From Acanthococcus lagerstroemiae (taxonomy: Eukaryota > Arthropoda > Insecta > Hemiptera > Eriococcidae): 64,000 nucleotides of DNA. Within the stretch, counting starts at the first letter, position 1. Every line of letters starts with the position of its first letter. The stretch covers positions 12,152,001 to 12,216,000 of the forward strand of contig CM063114.1 of assembly GCA_031841125.1 (NCBI GenBank), given 5' to 3'. This document shows positions 13,321 to 25,900 of this stretch, piece by piece. The notes beneath the pieces were generated by a model, which did no database searches, was not told where the DNA came from, and saw nothing but the letters and a program-made list of their open reading frames with translations. Made by a program: the position numbers and the translations under genes.

Positions 13321-13782
13321 ATAAATACTTAGTTTGAATGATAATTTTTAGTTTTTTCTTATGGGAAAACCTTAGGACCCACCCGGTGGGTCAAGTGAAA
13401 CGAATTTTTCCAGCTCAGAAATAAATTCATAGCGTTCAAGTTTTTCGACTAAAATAGAAGAGCGGGGGAAATTTGTAGCCAAAAGATGAGGCTTTCCAAT
13501 GAGTCAAACACGGAATTTCTATCTATAATAGGGAGCTCACAATTTCAAGTCAAAGAAAAACCGTTCCACTTGAGCCTGCTACACCCTATTCTTACATCTG
13601 GGATTCTCAAACGAAAAACTAAGCTCGACATTCGCCAAGGAAAAACTAAACTAAACAGAAAATTCTTATCAAAATGCATATGTATCGTAGTAACACGACC
13701 GAGATCGCTCGAAGAAACGGGTACCGGTTAGAATAAGCTAGGTAAGCAAAACAAAACCGAATTGTTATCAAATAAAACAATC
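13321..13782. other. Unassigned DNA below the gene A stop codon
   Basis: No coding exon or kinase remnant was seen on the minus strand here. It could be part of the present 3' UTR of gene A. Confidence 0.4.
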
Positions 13783-13925
13783 TTAAACCATTTCTTTCTG
13801 AATCCTTGCTATCAGCCATTTGATTATGATACACGTTTTACAGACTGCTACTAGTAGTGTGCACAGTATCAGGATTAATATGTATCCATTTTTCTCACTT
13901 TTGTCAGAAATCGCCTTATTCTTGT
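13783..13925 (-). CDS. Gene A exon 8: transmembrane segment and stop
   Basis: Acceptor GCGATTGCAG. A charged stalk is followed by the helix YILILILCTLLVAVC, then WLIARIQKE, which is identical to the end of the gene B transmembrane exon (62364-62473). Gene B then has a donor GTAAGG; here the same place reads GTTTAA, giving Val and a TAA stop. The intron side also matches gene B for about 50 bases (13926-13975 against 62474-62525). Confidence 0.78.
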
Positions 13926-16900
13926 CTGCAATCGCAAGATGAATCATTTTAATTCAACCGACTTCGCATGAAAAGTAGCAGGTAAAATAGATATTTGGAA
14001 TTGTTTGAAGATGAGGAATGATAAACTAATGGGGCATAACTTGAGACACCCAGGAATAATATCACTCCTGCTAGAAGGAACGGTGGAAGGAAAGAACTGA
14101 GTACATCGGCAAAGATTACAGTATGTTCAACAGATAACCGAGAAGGCCAAATGTAAGAGTTATTTGGAAATGAAAGAACTTGCACAAGATAGGGAGAAAT
14201 GGGAAGCTGCATCAAACCGGTCGTTAGACTGATAACCTTCTTATCATCATCATCATCATATCATACTAAAGATGTTCTGGTTTTCTTTCGAATTTGTTTA
14301 GAAAGATCTATGCATGGTCATTATTATGTGGAATGTACGGAGCAAAATATGGATTTTTGTTGGTGTTTTCTTTTGACTAATGCTTTGGAAAAAAGGTTTT
14401 CAAACAGCCTTGAGCTTTTTACTTTACTTACTTTGGGCACTCTCATACCCAATTACCTTAGTCTTTTTCGTTATCAGTAGGATCACGATTAGGCTTCTCT
14501 ACACTCTTTATCTCTCGAAGAAATTGGAGGGTGATGGTATCAAACAAACTTAAACCAACTCACTTTAGCAAACTTACTTAAGCCAACGGTCATCTAGTCA
14601 TTTTATAACCCCCCTCAAAAAAAAAAATTGACGTTGGTTTTTTTCTTTGTAGTACTTCCTTTATAACGAGGGGGGGGGGAGAATGAAAGCACAATATCAC
14701 AAACGATAGTAGCGATACTCGTACAGTTTTACAATTTTTATTTAGGGGGGATAATTTTGAAACCGGGGGGGATTAGCCAACCCCAACCCCCTCTATTTCC
14801 GCCACTGTGCAAAACAGCTGTACAACTCATAGGCAACGCCAGAGAGACACATGGCGGATCTGATTATACTCTTCGTTTCTAATATATTATTTATTTTTGT
14901 TTCTCCTTTTCAGGAAATTTATTAAATTAAAATGGAACCATGTCTAGAATGATCTACTTTAGTGTAGGTAGAAGTCCCATGCAATTTCCAATTTCCAGCC
15001 GTAATATGGACGCTATTCAGCAAGAGGGAACCAACTAACATGTAACAGTTGTACATATTATGTGAGTACTGAGTATATATTGTAGCCGGTAACTCGCCGT
15101 TTACTCTCGCTGCAAATGAGAACCCCTGTAAAGACGGAGAAGCCCTTACAGTCCATTTTCTATACACGCAAAAAAGTAACAAACTGACAAGCGAGAGATT
15201 GAACGATTTTATGAATAGGCTGGGTCGCGTAAGGTGGATGTTACAAAAGTGTACATCCAGTTTGGTAATATAAAGGAGAAGTGGCATGAGAGGGCTGCTT
15301 TCTCCTAAGGGTCGTCGCAGCCTACAGCACGAGTTTATGCGACTATCACAATTGTTAAATGGTGTCCAGTGATTGGAGTTGGTCGGGTAGCTGCCGGATG
15401 ATGGAGCTATCATGCAATTCATGTAGGGAGGACGCCGTGCGAGACAGTCGGTGCTTCTGGTCAGGAGAGCCGGGCCAGGTGTACCGGGGGTCAGATTGGT
15501 CGGACCAGTGAGTGGGGCCTTGCAAACCCTGTCACGATTGGAGGCGGCCTGACTCTGTCATTTAGTGACACTGCAGGGAGAGAGTAGTGCTCTCATTGGA
15601 CCTGTAGCCAGAGTTGGGGACTCAGTGCTACCAAAGTAAGAGAACTCAGCTAGAAAATATTGGAATGGTCAGAGTCCTGGCAATCATCTGTGGTGTGGTA
15701 GTCTTCATTGCGTATGCTCGCACCAAGGGATTGGCCAGGGTCATCGGTAATGCTGGCGTGCATTATAGCTGAGAAGTGATAATTAGATGTTGGCGTGTGG
15801 TCCGCTAGGTAGATCAAGTTACGTACAAGTCTAGCAGGGTTCCTAGGGTACTCAAACGTGATTATTTCCCCTACATGTTACCTGATAAGAGGAGACTGAA
15901 TCCGGCCATTGTTCCTGTGAATGTGAGTCTACGTTGATGTTGAATTCTTACTAACTTTTAAGAGGGGTACACAGGGAGGGGCGATTCTGACTGGGTAATG
16001 GTTGTCCCCACCCCCTTGTTACAAACATTTGTAAACAAAATGAGTTATTAGTATTGTTGGAAAGGGCGTAAAAAGTAGAATTTTTTAAAAATTCGGCCCC
16101 GATTCAAAAATATGTACTCACGTAGAAAAAAGCTTATCAGTAAACGCTGTGTCATATATAGTTTCTACATGGCTCTTGAACTTCGAATCACGTGTTCTCA
16201 AGAAGCGGATTTTGCTAGTTTGTTCCCTCTCTTGCTGAATAGCGTCCATATTCACTTGTGGTCACCACTGAGAACCAAAAGAGGCTATTCCCAAAACTTT
16301 GAGCAGCTGTACCTGAGGTATTCTTGATTTTTTCACACTACCCTTTAAAATTGTCATCAAGGGGCGTGCAGATGGGGAGCCTCTCCCAAAGTCTTGACAA
16401 TTGGCTTCATTTGGAAAATGTGAAATTTCGTGACACATTTTTGCTGGTTTCTTGGACTTAAGACAGTAAATATCATATTGTTTTGATCTTCTTTTGTGGT
16501 TCTCTTTCACTATTCTAATCCATTTTTCTGACAAATTTTTGGTTTTTGTATAAATCAGTTTTTTTGCACCTCCTGAAGTGTGAAAAATGGACTAATCCCT
16601 TTTGGTTCTCATCTCTTCAAACTCTTCGTTTTACGGCTGTTGCATTTTATCAATCAATGTACTTCAATTATCAGTCATTGGTATTTTTGTACTTTAGCAG
16701 GAGATACAAAAATCGTCGCAAGCTTAACTGTAGCTATTTTGGTGCTACCCCGTCTTCGGCTTCAAAATTATTGTAATTTTGTTCGGGATTTGCGGATAAT
16801 TCGAAAAATGATGCTTAATTCCAATATGCCCCTCTTTGATGATCTAGCCGAGCCGGCTACAGCGTGCTATCATTTAAGAACAATATTTACTGAGTATTAT

Positions 16901-19900
16901 AACTAATAATGATAATTACGCAAAACAGGAAGGTAGAACGAAGATTCTGACTTCAATTTCACACGCGGATCAGTGACTTTGCATGTATAGTTTCCTTGGT
17001 CATATTTGGTTATATTCGGAATCGTGGTGGTTTTATAATTGACGATAGTATTTCCGATTTTGTCTTGTTCAAGATGCAGACTGCTTTCCACTGCTTTCTA
17101 CGGCATAGAGAAATAGAATATTTTAAAACAAACAAGTCCCCAAAATTACATAGATAACAGAACAATAATAATAAATAAAAAATAAATTAAAAAAAAATTA
17201 TTTTAAGAAACAGAAAACACACAGCTAGAGCCAGGAGTCAGTCGCGCAAAGCAAAATGGATAGGGAAACGTCGAAAGAGGTGGTTACACTGGACAGGGTA
17301 TGCTGAGCGGTAAACACATTCTCGCCATAGAAGGCATCGGGCTCAGATGGAATCCATCCAGTCTGCCTCCAGACAGGACTAGAGATCATCTAGGACCGTT
17401 CGTCAGGGTCCTCAGGGCATCAGTAGTCCTACGGCACATTCCAAAACCGTGGGGGTGTATGAGAGTGGTGGTTTTCCGTAAACAAGGCCGAGACCCTTGT
17501 CAGGCCTAATACTATAGGCCGGTAAGTCTCTCATCATATTCATGCTAAGAATCTTGGAAAGGCTGGTAACACAGGTACCTAAGAGAGATTACCTTGAAAA
17601 GGGGCCTACTGCATAAGAGCCAGTATGCACTGCTGCCTTCCTCAAGATAAATCTTGAGGTCTCAAGACTTTCAAGAAAATTTCAAGAATTCTCAAGAATT
17701 TACATAAAACTGAGTGAATATGCATTATTACTTTCTCAAATTTTTCATTTCCAGAATTTGGGAAATGGAAAATTCATCGCCTTACAGAAGTAATAAGTAC
17801 TCAGATTTTACGCAGCAATAGAAATGTAAAATGTATGTGTGACCTGTCAAAAGAAATGAGCCCTTAGTGGCATCGAAATGTTCTAAGAAAAAGGCGTAAG
17901 TAATGAACTTCTCTTCTCTCTTCTTCACAGTATTAGAGAACAAAAGTGAAAAGAAAAGGAAAATTTTGAGGATTCTCGGCAGAATTGAGGGTGGAGGGGG
18001 TAAAACAACAAATGTGGTGAGTCAGTAAACATTTACTTGTTGAGAAACAGAAAAGGCTAAAATTTTTGTTTCAAGATTTTTTGGGAAATTTCAAGATTTT
18101 CTACAAAGAATCTAGGGATTTTTCAATGGGCTACTCGCTTATTACGGCAATTGAGAGAGGGATGACTGACGGTAATTCAGGATGTCTACCAGATCAAAAG
18201 AATTGAAATCCGCAACTTTCCAAGATTTTTTTCTAAAACCAATATGGGTATCATTTTGCAGAGTTTATCATACCCAAGTCAATAATAAAAAATAAAAAAA
18301 ACATATAATGGATCTTTGAAGAATCAATGCCCAATAATACGGCCAAACAATATCTTTCCAAAAGCAAAACGAGAAAGAAATCAATAGGAGGGTAGCAAAT
18401 AGGTTGGAACAAATTTTGGAGTCTAAAAATGATCTTGAAAAATAACTTCCCGATTACGTATAAATCACATATCTTTCAGAACTGGGTCCTTCCAGGCATG
18501 ACTCACGGATGTCGAACGTGGACCCTATCAAGCCTTAATGAAAGAAAATTCCAGTCCGCCCAGAATTTCATTGAAAGAGCTATGTTAGGTTTGAAACTTA
18601 CAGACAGAACTAAAATAAATAAAAAATAGGGAAAGACTTTGGAAAAACAAAAACATAATTCACTTTATAAGAAGAATAAAATGGGACTGGGCAGACATCT
18701 AAGCAGACTGAACAATAGTAGGTGGGCGAAAAAAGTAACTTTCTGGCAGATGTGGGAGGGAGAAGGCTGGGCAAGCAGAAGTAGGGCTCTATAGTTTCAC
18801 CTGGGTATACTAAGCCACCATTTTGGTTCATACTGCGCCCGTCGATGCCGAATTGACTACGCGTTACGCTCCGCATAGTCGGATTCGGCATCCACGGGCG
18901 CAGTATGAACCAAAATGGCGGCTTAGTATACCCAGGTGAAACTATAGAGCCCTAGCAGAAGGCTAGGGGGTCAGACGACTTAAACAAAATGCTGTTGAAA
19001 CACCGCGCTTATTCCACAAAATTGCAGCTGACCGGACCGAATTGGAGAGGTTGAGGGAGGCGTTCACTTGACAACAGGGCAAGTGCGATGACTGATTTTG
19101 TAATAAATCGTAACTGAATAGCTGCGTCGTACTGAATAAACTCTATTATTATTTAGTATGACTATTTGGCTATATTTGTCTACTTCCATCCTGATAACGA
19201 GAAAGAAAAGGTCTATAATGAATTTTCCCTTTTCAGTACACTTTCTTTCGTCCTCTCTTCAAAATTGGAAATATGACACGGTGAAACCTCCAAATGTCAT
19301 GACTCGAGGGCATTTTCAGTTTTTAACTTATAATGGAAGGAAAAAATTAAAGGTGATAGGAAGGCGAAGGCAAGAAATATGCAAGAGGTAATTTTTTTCG
19401 GTGAAAGAATTATAGGATCAAGAGTGAAAGCATGAAAATGTGGATAAAACTTTTTCATTTTCTAAAGAGGTCAGCTAACATGTTCCACTGAGTTCGCCAT
19501 CATTGCAGTATGTAATCAAAAGCATACTCCGTCAGCATATTACAAAATAATCTGTCCAGGATACATACCTTCGATATCCTATCATCGGGGTACTTCCAAT
19601 TGATAAAAACAGCTTCTCCTACCGAAACAGGTACTGAGCAATATAAAACTACATTATTTCCTTCAACCGGATATGGATCGGATGCGTTGATATAAGGTTT
19701 CGATATTTTCATCTCAGCTGCAATATGTTTCAAAAATCAATACATCACAATGTACGATTCGGCATTATATGCACATCAAGGAATTTCATAATGCACAGTA
19801 ACTTACGTATAATATGCACAACACACACACACGCACACACCGGGATTAATAACATAATAGTAATCACAGGCGGTAAATTCTTTGACAGTTTGAACACAAC

Positions 19901-22900
19901 ACAATATCATCACTCCAAAAAATTACTCATATTTGAACTCACGATGTCTCATCAACATAAATGTGAAATTCTCGGGGCTGGTAAAGATTCTATTACTTAT
20001 TGCTTCGCACGTAACAGAAGCGCCAAAGTCTTCAGATTTTGGCGACTTCTTAATAAATCCTCTTTTTGAATCAAAGATGACATCAGTTATCTGTAATGAG
20101 AGATCGTCATACTATAATGTTGTCCAAAAAACAATTTATTGCCGCGAGCTTTAAATTCATCCACGTTCCAGTGCCGTTAACAAACAATTCCACGTATGCA
20201 AAATGCCTTTATCCAATACGTGCTCTGAAAGTACCCTATTATGGACGAATTTATAATACTAAAAATAGAGATTTATTGACATTCTAAGACTGTGCAAAAC
20301 CAGGTTAACTTTATTGCTGTAGGACAATAAAACTGATAATTTTATTGCTCTTGTGCAATAAAACTGATACTTTTATCGCTCTTGTGCAATCAAGTGTACT
20401 AAAAAGCAGTTGCAATGTAAGATTACATCGATCAAAGAATTCACACTCGGGCATAATTAAATTTCAATACGAAATACCTACGTAAAACTTATCAAAAATA
20501 TGACCAATGCTTTCATCGTTTTCGTTTTTGTTTACCTTGTCACCAATGTCACGGTTTTAATTTAAGGTTTAGTTTGATATTCTCGGTATTAAAAATATAT
20601 GAGCTACCTAATTATAACATTGGGATGTTAACCTGAGTTTCCGAAGTTGGTACCCCTGCCGGTAATAACGAGGTGATAAGGTATGAAAGGGGGATGGTTT
20701 CACGAAATCATCCCCCTTTCAATTCTCATCAGTTGTTCTCGTCATTGTCACCATACCACGATACTAGTGCTACCTATGTGAGGTTAATATCCCAATAGGT
20801 AATAGGTTATATGTTGTTAAACCAACCGAGCAAATAAAAAGTTATGTGTAATTAAGTAACTGACCTATGGACCTTACCTCATGTTTCTCTTCATTTCTTA
20901 GCGTTAGTTTTATGTCCGGAGATGTTGGTCTACAGGGTATCACAACGTCACCATCTTCGTTCACGTGAAGAAATGCTGGCTGAAATTTACCAATAGCAAG
21001 TAAATGATTTGGATCTGAAAAAAATGACATATCTACGACATGAAATTACTCGAACCATTTTCGTATGCATATTATGAAAATGTATCGGGAACTGGCGTTT
21101 GGCTTTTTACATTAATATTTAAAAAGGAAAAATAATTGATTTCAAATCATGCTCTGGAAGTTTTGGTCGATTTCAGAGCTGAAGTATTTTCTGAAATATT
21201 AAAGGGGTAATTTCTGGTTACATTTTTTTCATATAATAGCCGGAGTGACATAACGTTGGAGATATAGTTACTCTACATCTCTCATTCACCATCCTACATA
21301 CATCTTTGTTACTTTATTCTGTCTGTAACTGGTTGAACATTTCGTTACCGTTAATTTTATATTGCAACAATGCTACTAGCTACATCCTTGTAGCCATTAA
21401 TCATATATCACTCCCCCCTGTGATCAAGCCGCTCTATAATAAGCAGTATTTATGGACAGCTTGCTACCTTATTCTGCTATAGGTTCATAACGTTAGTGTT
21501 ATCTTATATGGATGTGATGAAACTTGGATCATAGAAACACCAGAGAAGAAAAGGATCGAAGCTTTTGAAATGTGGTGCTATAAGCGGATACTTTTAGCAT
21601 CAAATGGATAGATAAAGTAAAAATTGATGAAGTGCTTAACAGAGTAGGAGGTAAGGAGGATACTTGGAATTGTGTCTGAAGAGAAGGAGAGATAAACTAA
21701 TAGGGCATAACTTTAGTCACCCGGGAATAATATCACTTCTGTTAGAAAGAAGAGTGGAAGGAAAGAATTGAGTAGGTCGGCAAAGATTCCAATAAATTCA
21801 ACAGATGATCAAGAATGTCCAGTATAAGTGTTGTTACGAAATGAAAAAATTCGCACAAGGTAGGGAGACATGGAGAGCTACATCAAACAGGTACCTACTA
21901 AGACTGATAACCTTATCGTCATAGCGGTAATGACAAATATTTATCCATCGCTTGTAAATTACCTGTACAAAAAACTCTGTTGTAGTATTGATGGGAGCTG
22001 CAGTGATGAGAGACGTGAGAGCCTCTTAATGTAAACAAGCATTGCGGTATTGTCAAACCATTTTCCTTCAAATTTATTAGATTTTGACTCCATAATTTTG
22101 CAATGCACAAAACATGCGAAAAAATCTTATCTGGCCTACTGCACACATCACATAGTGCGGTACAGCTATTGGCTATTGGACTGATCAAGGTGCTTCAAAT
22201 GTGGCGTCACTGTTCAGCTAATTATAATTATTTTCTGTTGGGGTACTAGCTGAGTTAGGCAAGGCTTACTTCCTTCACAGAATCGACGAACTCTACTTCA
22301 GAATCAGCGATTTCTTTAGCAAAAGAATTTGTAACATCGGAATCATGACCTGGAAAGAACTATGGAGAACATGAATGTCCTGTTTTCATATTATGTATTT
22401 TTCAATGTCGCCATATCGTTATTCATCCTTTTTTTTTACCATTTAGCATACCCACGGTTATACAGCTCCATCCATGCTCATCAGTAAGCAAGATAGTGAC
22501 AACCATTTGTACGAATTTTGAAGTAACAAAATACTCATCGACACTTCAACAAACATTGAAAGTGTCTTCGGCAATAGACTTCAAAGTAATCCCCATGAGA
22601 TTTTTTTCTGGACATGGTGAAACGGATACGCATGATATGTAAATTAATTTTACTTTCCTAAATATCAATTCCATTTTTGGCGCTCGTATAAGGCATATAC
22701 AGGCGAAAACTGATTGATAAGAGCCGCCTGAAAGAATCACTACTAATGGATGGCAATTTTTATCGATATTAGAGCACCTCTGAAAACATCCAGTTATGGA
22801 CACATACCAAATATGTTTAGTGTTTCCATGCCTGATGATTTGAAATCCACTCCGAGGAATGTTCCAAATTGGGTGTCAGAAAGACTATAAATATGGCATA

Positions 22901-25900
22901 TATTCATACTTAGGGTGTTTTTAGGCGTCCTGTCAATATTAGATACCATTAACATACTAACCCTGGCCATTTTGACATGAGCTAAGGTGATATGAGATTC
23001 TCCTATAAACAAACATAGCGGTGTTTCCAGGCCATTCACACAAGTTCCTAGGAGATCTCCCTAATTTTTCAATGCTCAGAACATGAAGAGAAGATGATCA
23101 TACTGGGCGGTTGGGCCCATCATGGTGTTCGCAAATGCGGTGCCGTTCTTCAGCTACTAACATATTTAAATCTTACCAGTCACATAAATGTAAATGCTGC
23201 TGTATGGAGCAGATGGTCCTGTGAGGTTTTTCGACTGGCAACTGTAATACCCGGTGTCCATATAATACGCTGAGTGCACGGTGAGTTCGGAGATGAACCT
23301 TCCATCAGTAGTGTTTTCATCAACAACGGTTTTATTGGATAAATCGTCCTAAAATACAACAATTATTTTAGTTAATGTACGCTACCCATAAATTAGTTCA
23401 AAACCAGGTACTGCTTCTATAGTGACAACGGAAGTCGCACATCCTGTAATGTTCCAACAAGAATTCTTTTTCGGCTGGTAGTTTCAAATTTATTCCAAGG
23501 AACATAATATTTCAGCTTCTGCATCAGCTCTCCGTGAGATAAACAGCAGCTATATGACTATACTATAGAAATTGCATCGCATTGTGAAAATGCGAAGTTC
23601 CCCGCAGCGCGTGGAAAATTGACGATTACCTAATATCATTTCTGTCTCAGAATTCAAAATTTAAAAAAATTGACAGTTGATTCCTGTTATACCTGGATAA
23701 TGTAACGTAGTAAAAGAAATGTAAATATCATGACTGATAGGGATATCTAATTTTCATAAATCATCTTACTTTATAAACCGGAAAAGTCCATTTAACTGGG
23801 TTGTCGTCTTCGCAGGTTAATGTAAAGGTGGCACCAGATGTGTAAACTGATTCTGAGCTAATTGCAGTGATTTTCATACCTGTGAATGTGTGCATAATCG
23901 ATCGAATCGCATTAATACAAACAGATGTGATTCATAAACTATCAATAGATATGGGTTTCCGCTCCATGGCAGCTCTTCTCCGGGTAAATTAAAACGCATT
24001 GTCAATGTTTTGCAATAATTACGGCCGACAATTGATGTCTCATGATTCATTCCGACGAAACAACAGAACTATGCACATATACTTATTACACACATAAGAA
24101 ACCAGCTGATTGATATATAGGCGATGAACCACATGCCAAATCACATCACGGATTACAAGAAATTTGATAGGATTTTTAAAACATATAGATAATCATCATG
24201 TTGGACAATATTATGATCAGCATCGTTCACCAAGCCTCCATCCCAATTAATATATAATCCAGATTAGTCCCTAAAAGTTGATCACCTCTTCCCATTATTG
24301 ATTTTCTTCACGCAGGAGGTAGTGTACAATATTCGTACCTGTATATCTATTCCAGTTGACAGAAAAAAGTAATGTCGGATGTAGGAAACGAAGGTCATCA
24401 CAAGAAAACGGTACATATTTGTTTCATAACGCGCAAGCGGAAATCATTTCAATTAATCGAGTAAAAATATCATATCAGAAGCTGTAAATGATGAAGTTTG
24501 AAAAGGTAGAGGTAGCTAGGTACCTGATAGACAACATGTGTACGAAATAGGCGACACAAATTTGATAACAAATTTCATTTTCACAGATGATAAGATCGTG
24601 AAAATATAACTAACAGTAATTCCGGAAAAACCGATGATGTGTCAAACGGAACGGTTTTAATTCTCTTATCCGAGTTCCGAGACGAGCGCGTTATTCATCA
24701 CTCGGCCAACCAGACCCTTGCAATGCAATAGTGAAACTTCGAACTTTCAGAGCACTTTTAAAACCGGTAGAGTGCGTTCTGAAACCGTGAGTGGACGACA
24801 CTCAAGTGATCCGATATGCGTTCTGAAAGTATACTTGGGTGATCATTGGAGATCATGGACTTAAAAATATCTCCCAAGGCGTTCTGAAAGTGGTGAAGGA
24901 GTTCTGTCACACATGAGGTCATTCCGTCGCCCATGCTAATACGCTCGTTTTGGACGAGAGCTATGCAGAACGCCCTCCTATGTGATATCAACAACTTTTA
25001 TTTCTGATTTATCTGATTGACAACCAACATTGTTCCTCTTACTTATAATTTTCGTTTGACTGGCAAATCTGCAACCTAACTTTCATGAAAGAGAGGAAGT
25101 ACAAGGACAGTCTGGCAGTCTTCAAAACCCTAAGAAGGCATATCCGGGTCATCTTCCAGAAACTGAGAATATTTTGTTACCAGACAGAACAATTACCATA
25201 TTTTGAATAGAAAAAGCATAGGAGGTGTCCATCGCTGTGGATGTTACCATCATGTCTTAATATCCGTCATTTAAAAAAAATGTCTGTCAAGTATACCTGC
25301 CCCCCCCCCCAAAAAAAAGGGTAGCCTATTATTATTTAGAAAGATTGGAAGTAGGTACATGTCAATTAGTTCAACTTCCTTTCAGTGACTTCACATTTCT
25401 AGGAAGGATGGTGTAAAGTTCTCTTAGGTACCAGAGCGTTTTTAGCCCATTGTCGTGGTCAATTTTCTAACTGGTGCAATGATATGTTCCTTACAGGTAC
25501 ATTTTCCAGCACAACAAATAATAATACTGGTACAGTTTTTATCCCTGAATAGGATCTACGTGCCCAATCTTGGACATTCAGGCATAATTTTCAAATATTT
25601 CCCAGAAAAGGAAATTCTAAAAACTGATGTTTTGTCCACAGTCATAGATATCAGTGTTTTCACCATGGACAAGATGTCTAACATTGTGGACAAAAGTCAC
25701 CACCTCCCTAAATTTTGATGCTCCTGTTCTGCAAACTTGTTGAATATTCCCTATCACATATTAATTGAGTAATATGAAAGAAGAAAAAAAAAAAAGAAAT
25801 GCCTCCTTAATATTCTCAGTTTCTGAAGAATGATTCATGAATGTACATCTGTAAGGGTCCGATAGGTTCCTGTAAATTGATGTAAAATGGAACTCACCTT

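Noticed and set aside
14199..14480. 93-codon plus-strand ORF
   Set aside because: It starts in a LINE 3' tail and has no motif.
14922..15422. 166-codon minus-strand ORF as a gene
   Set aside because: No motif, no splice context and in the GC-rich block, where long chance ORFs are likelier; kept only as part of an unassigned block.
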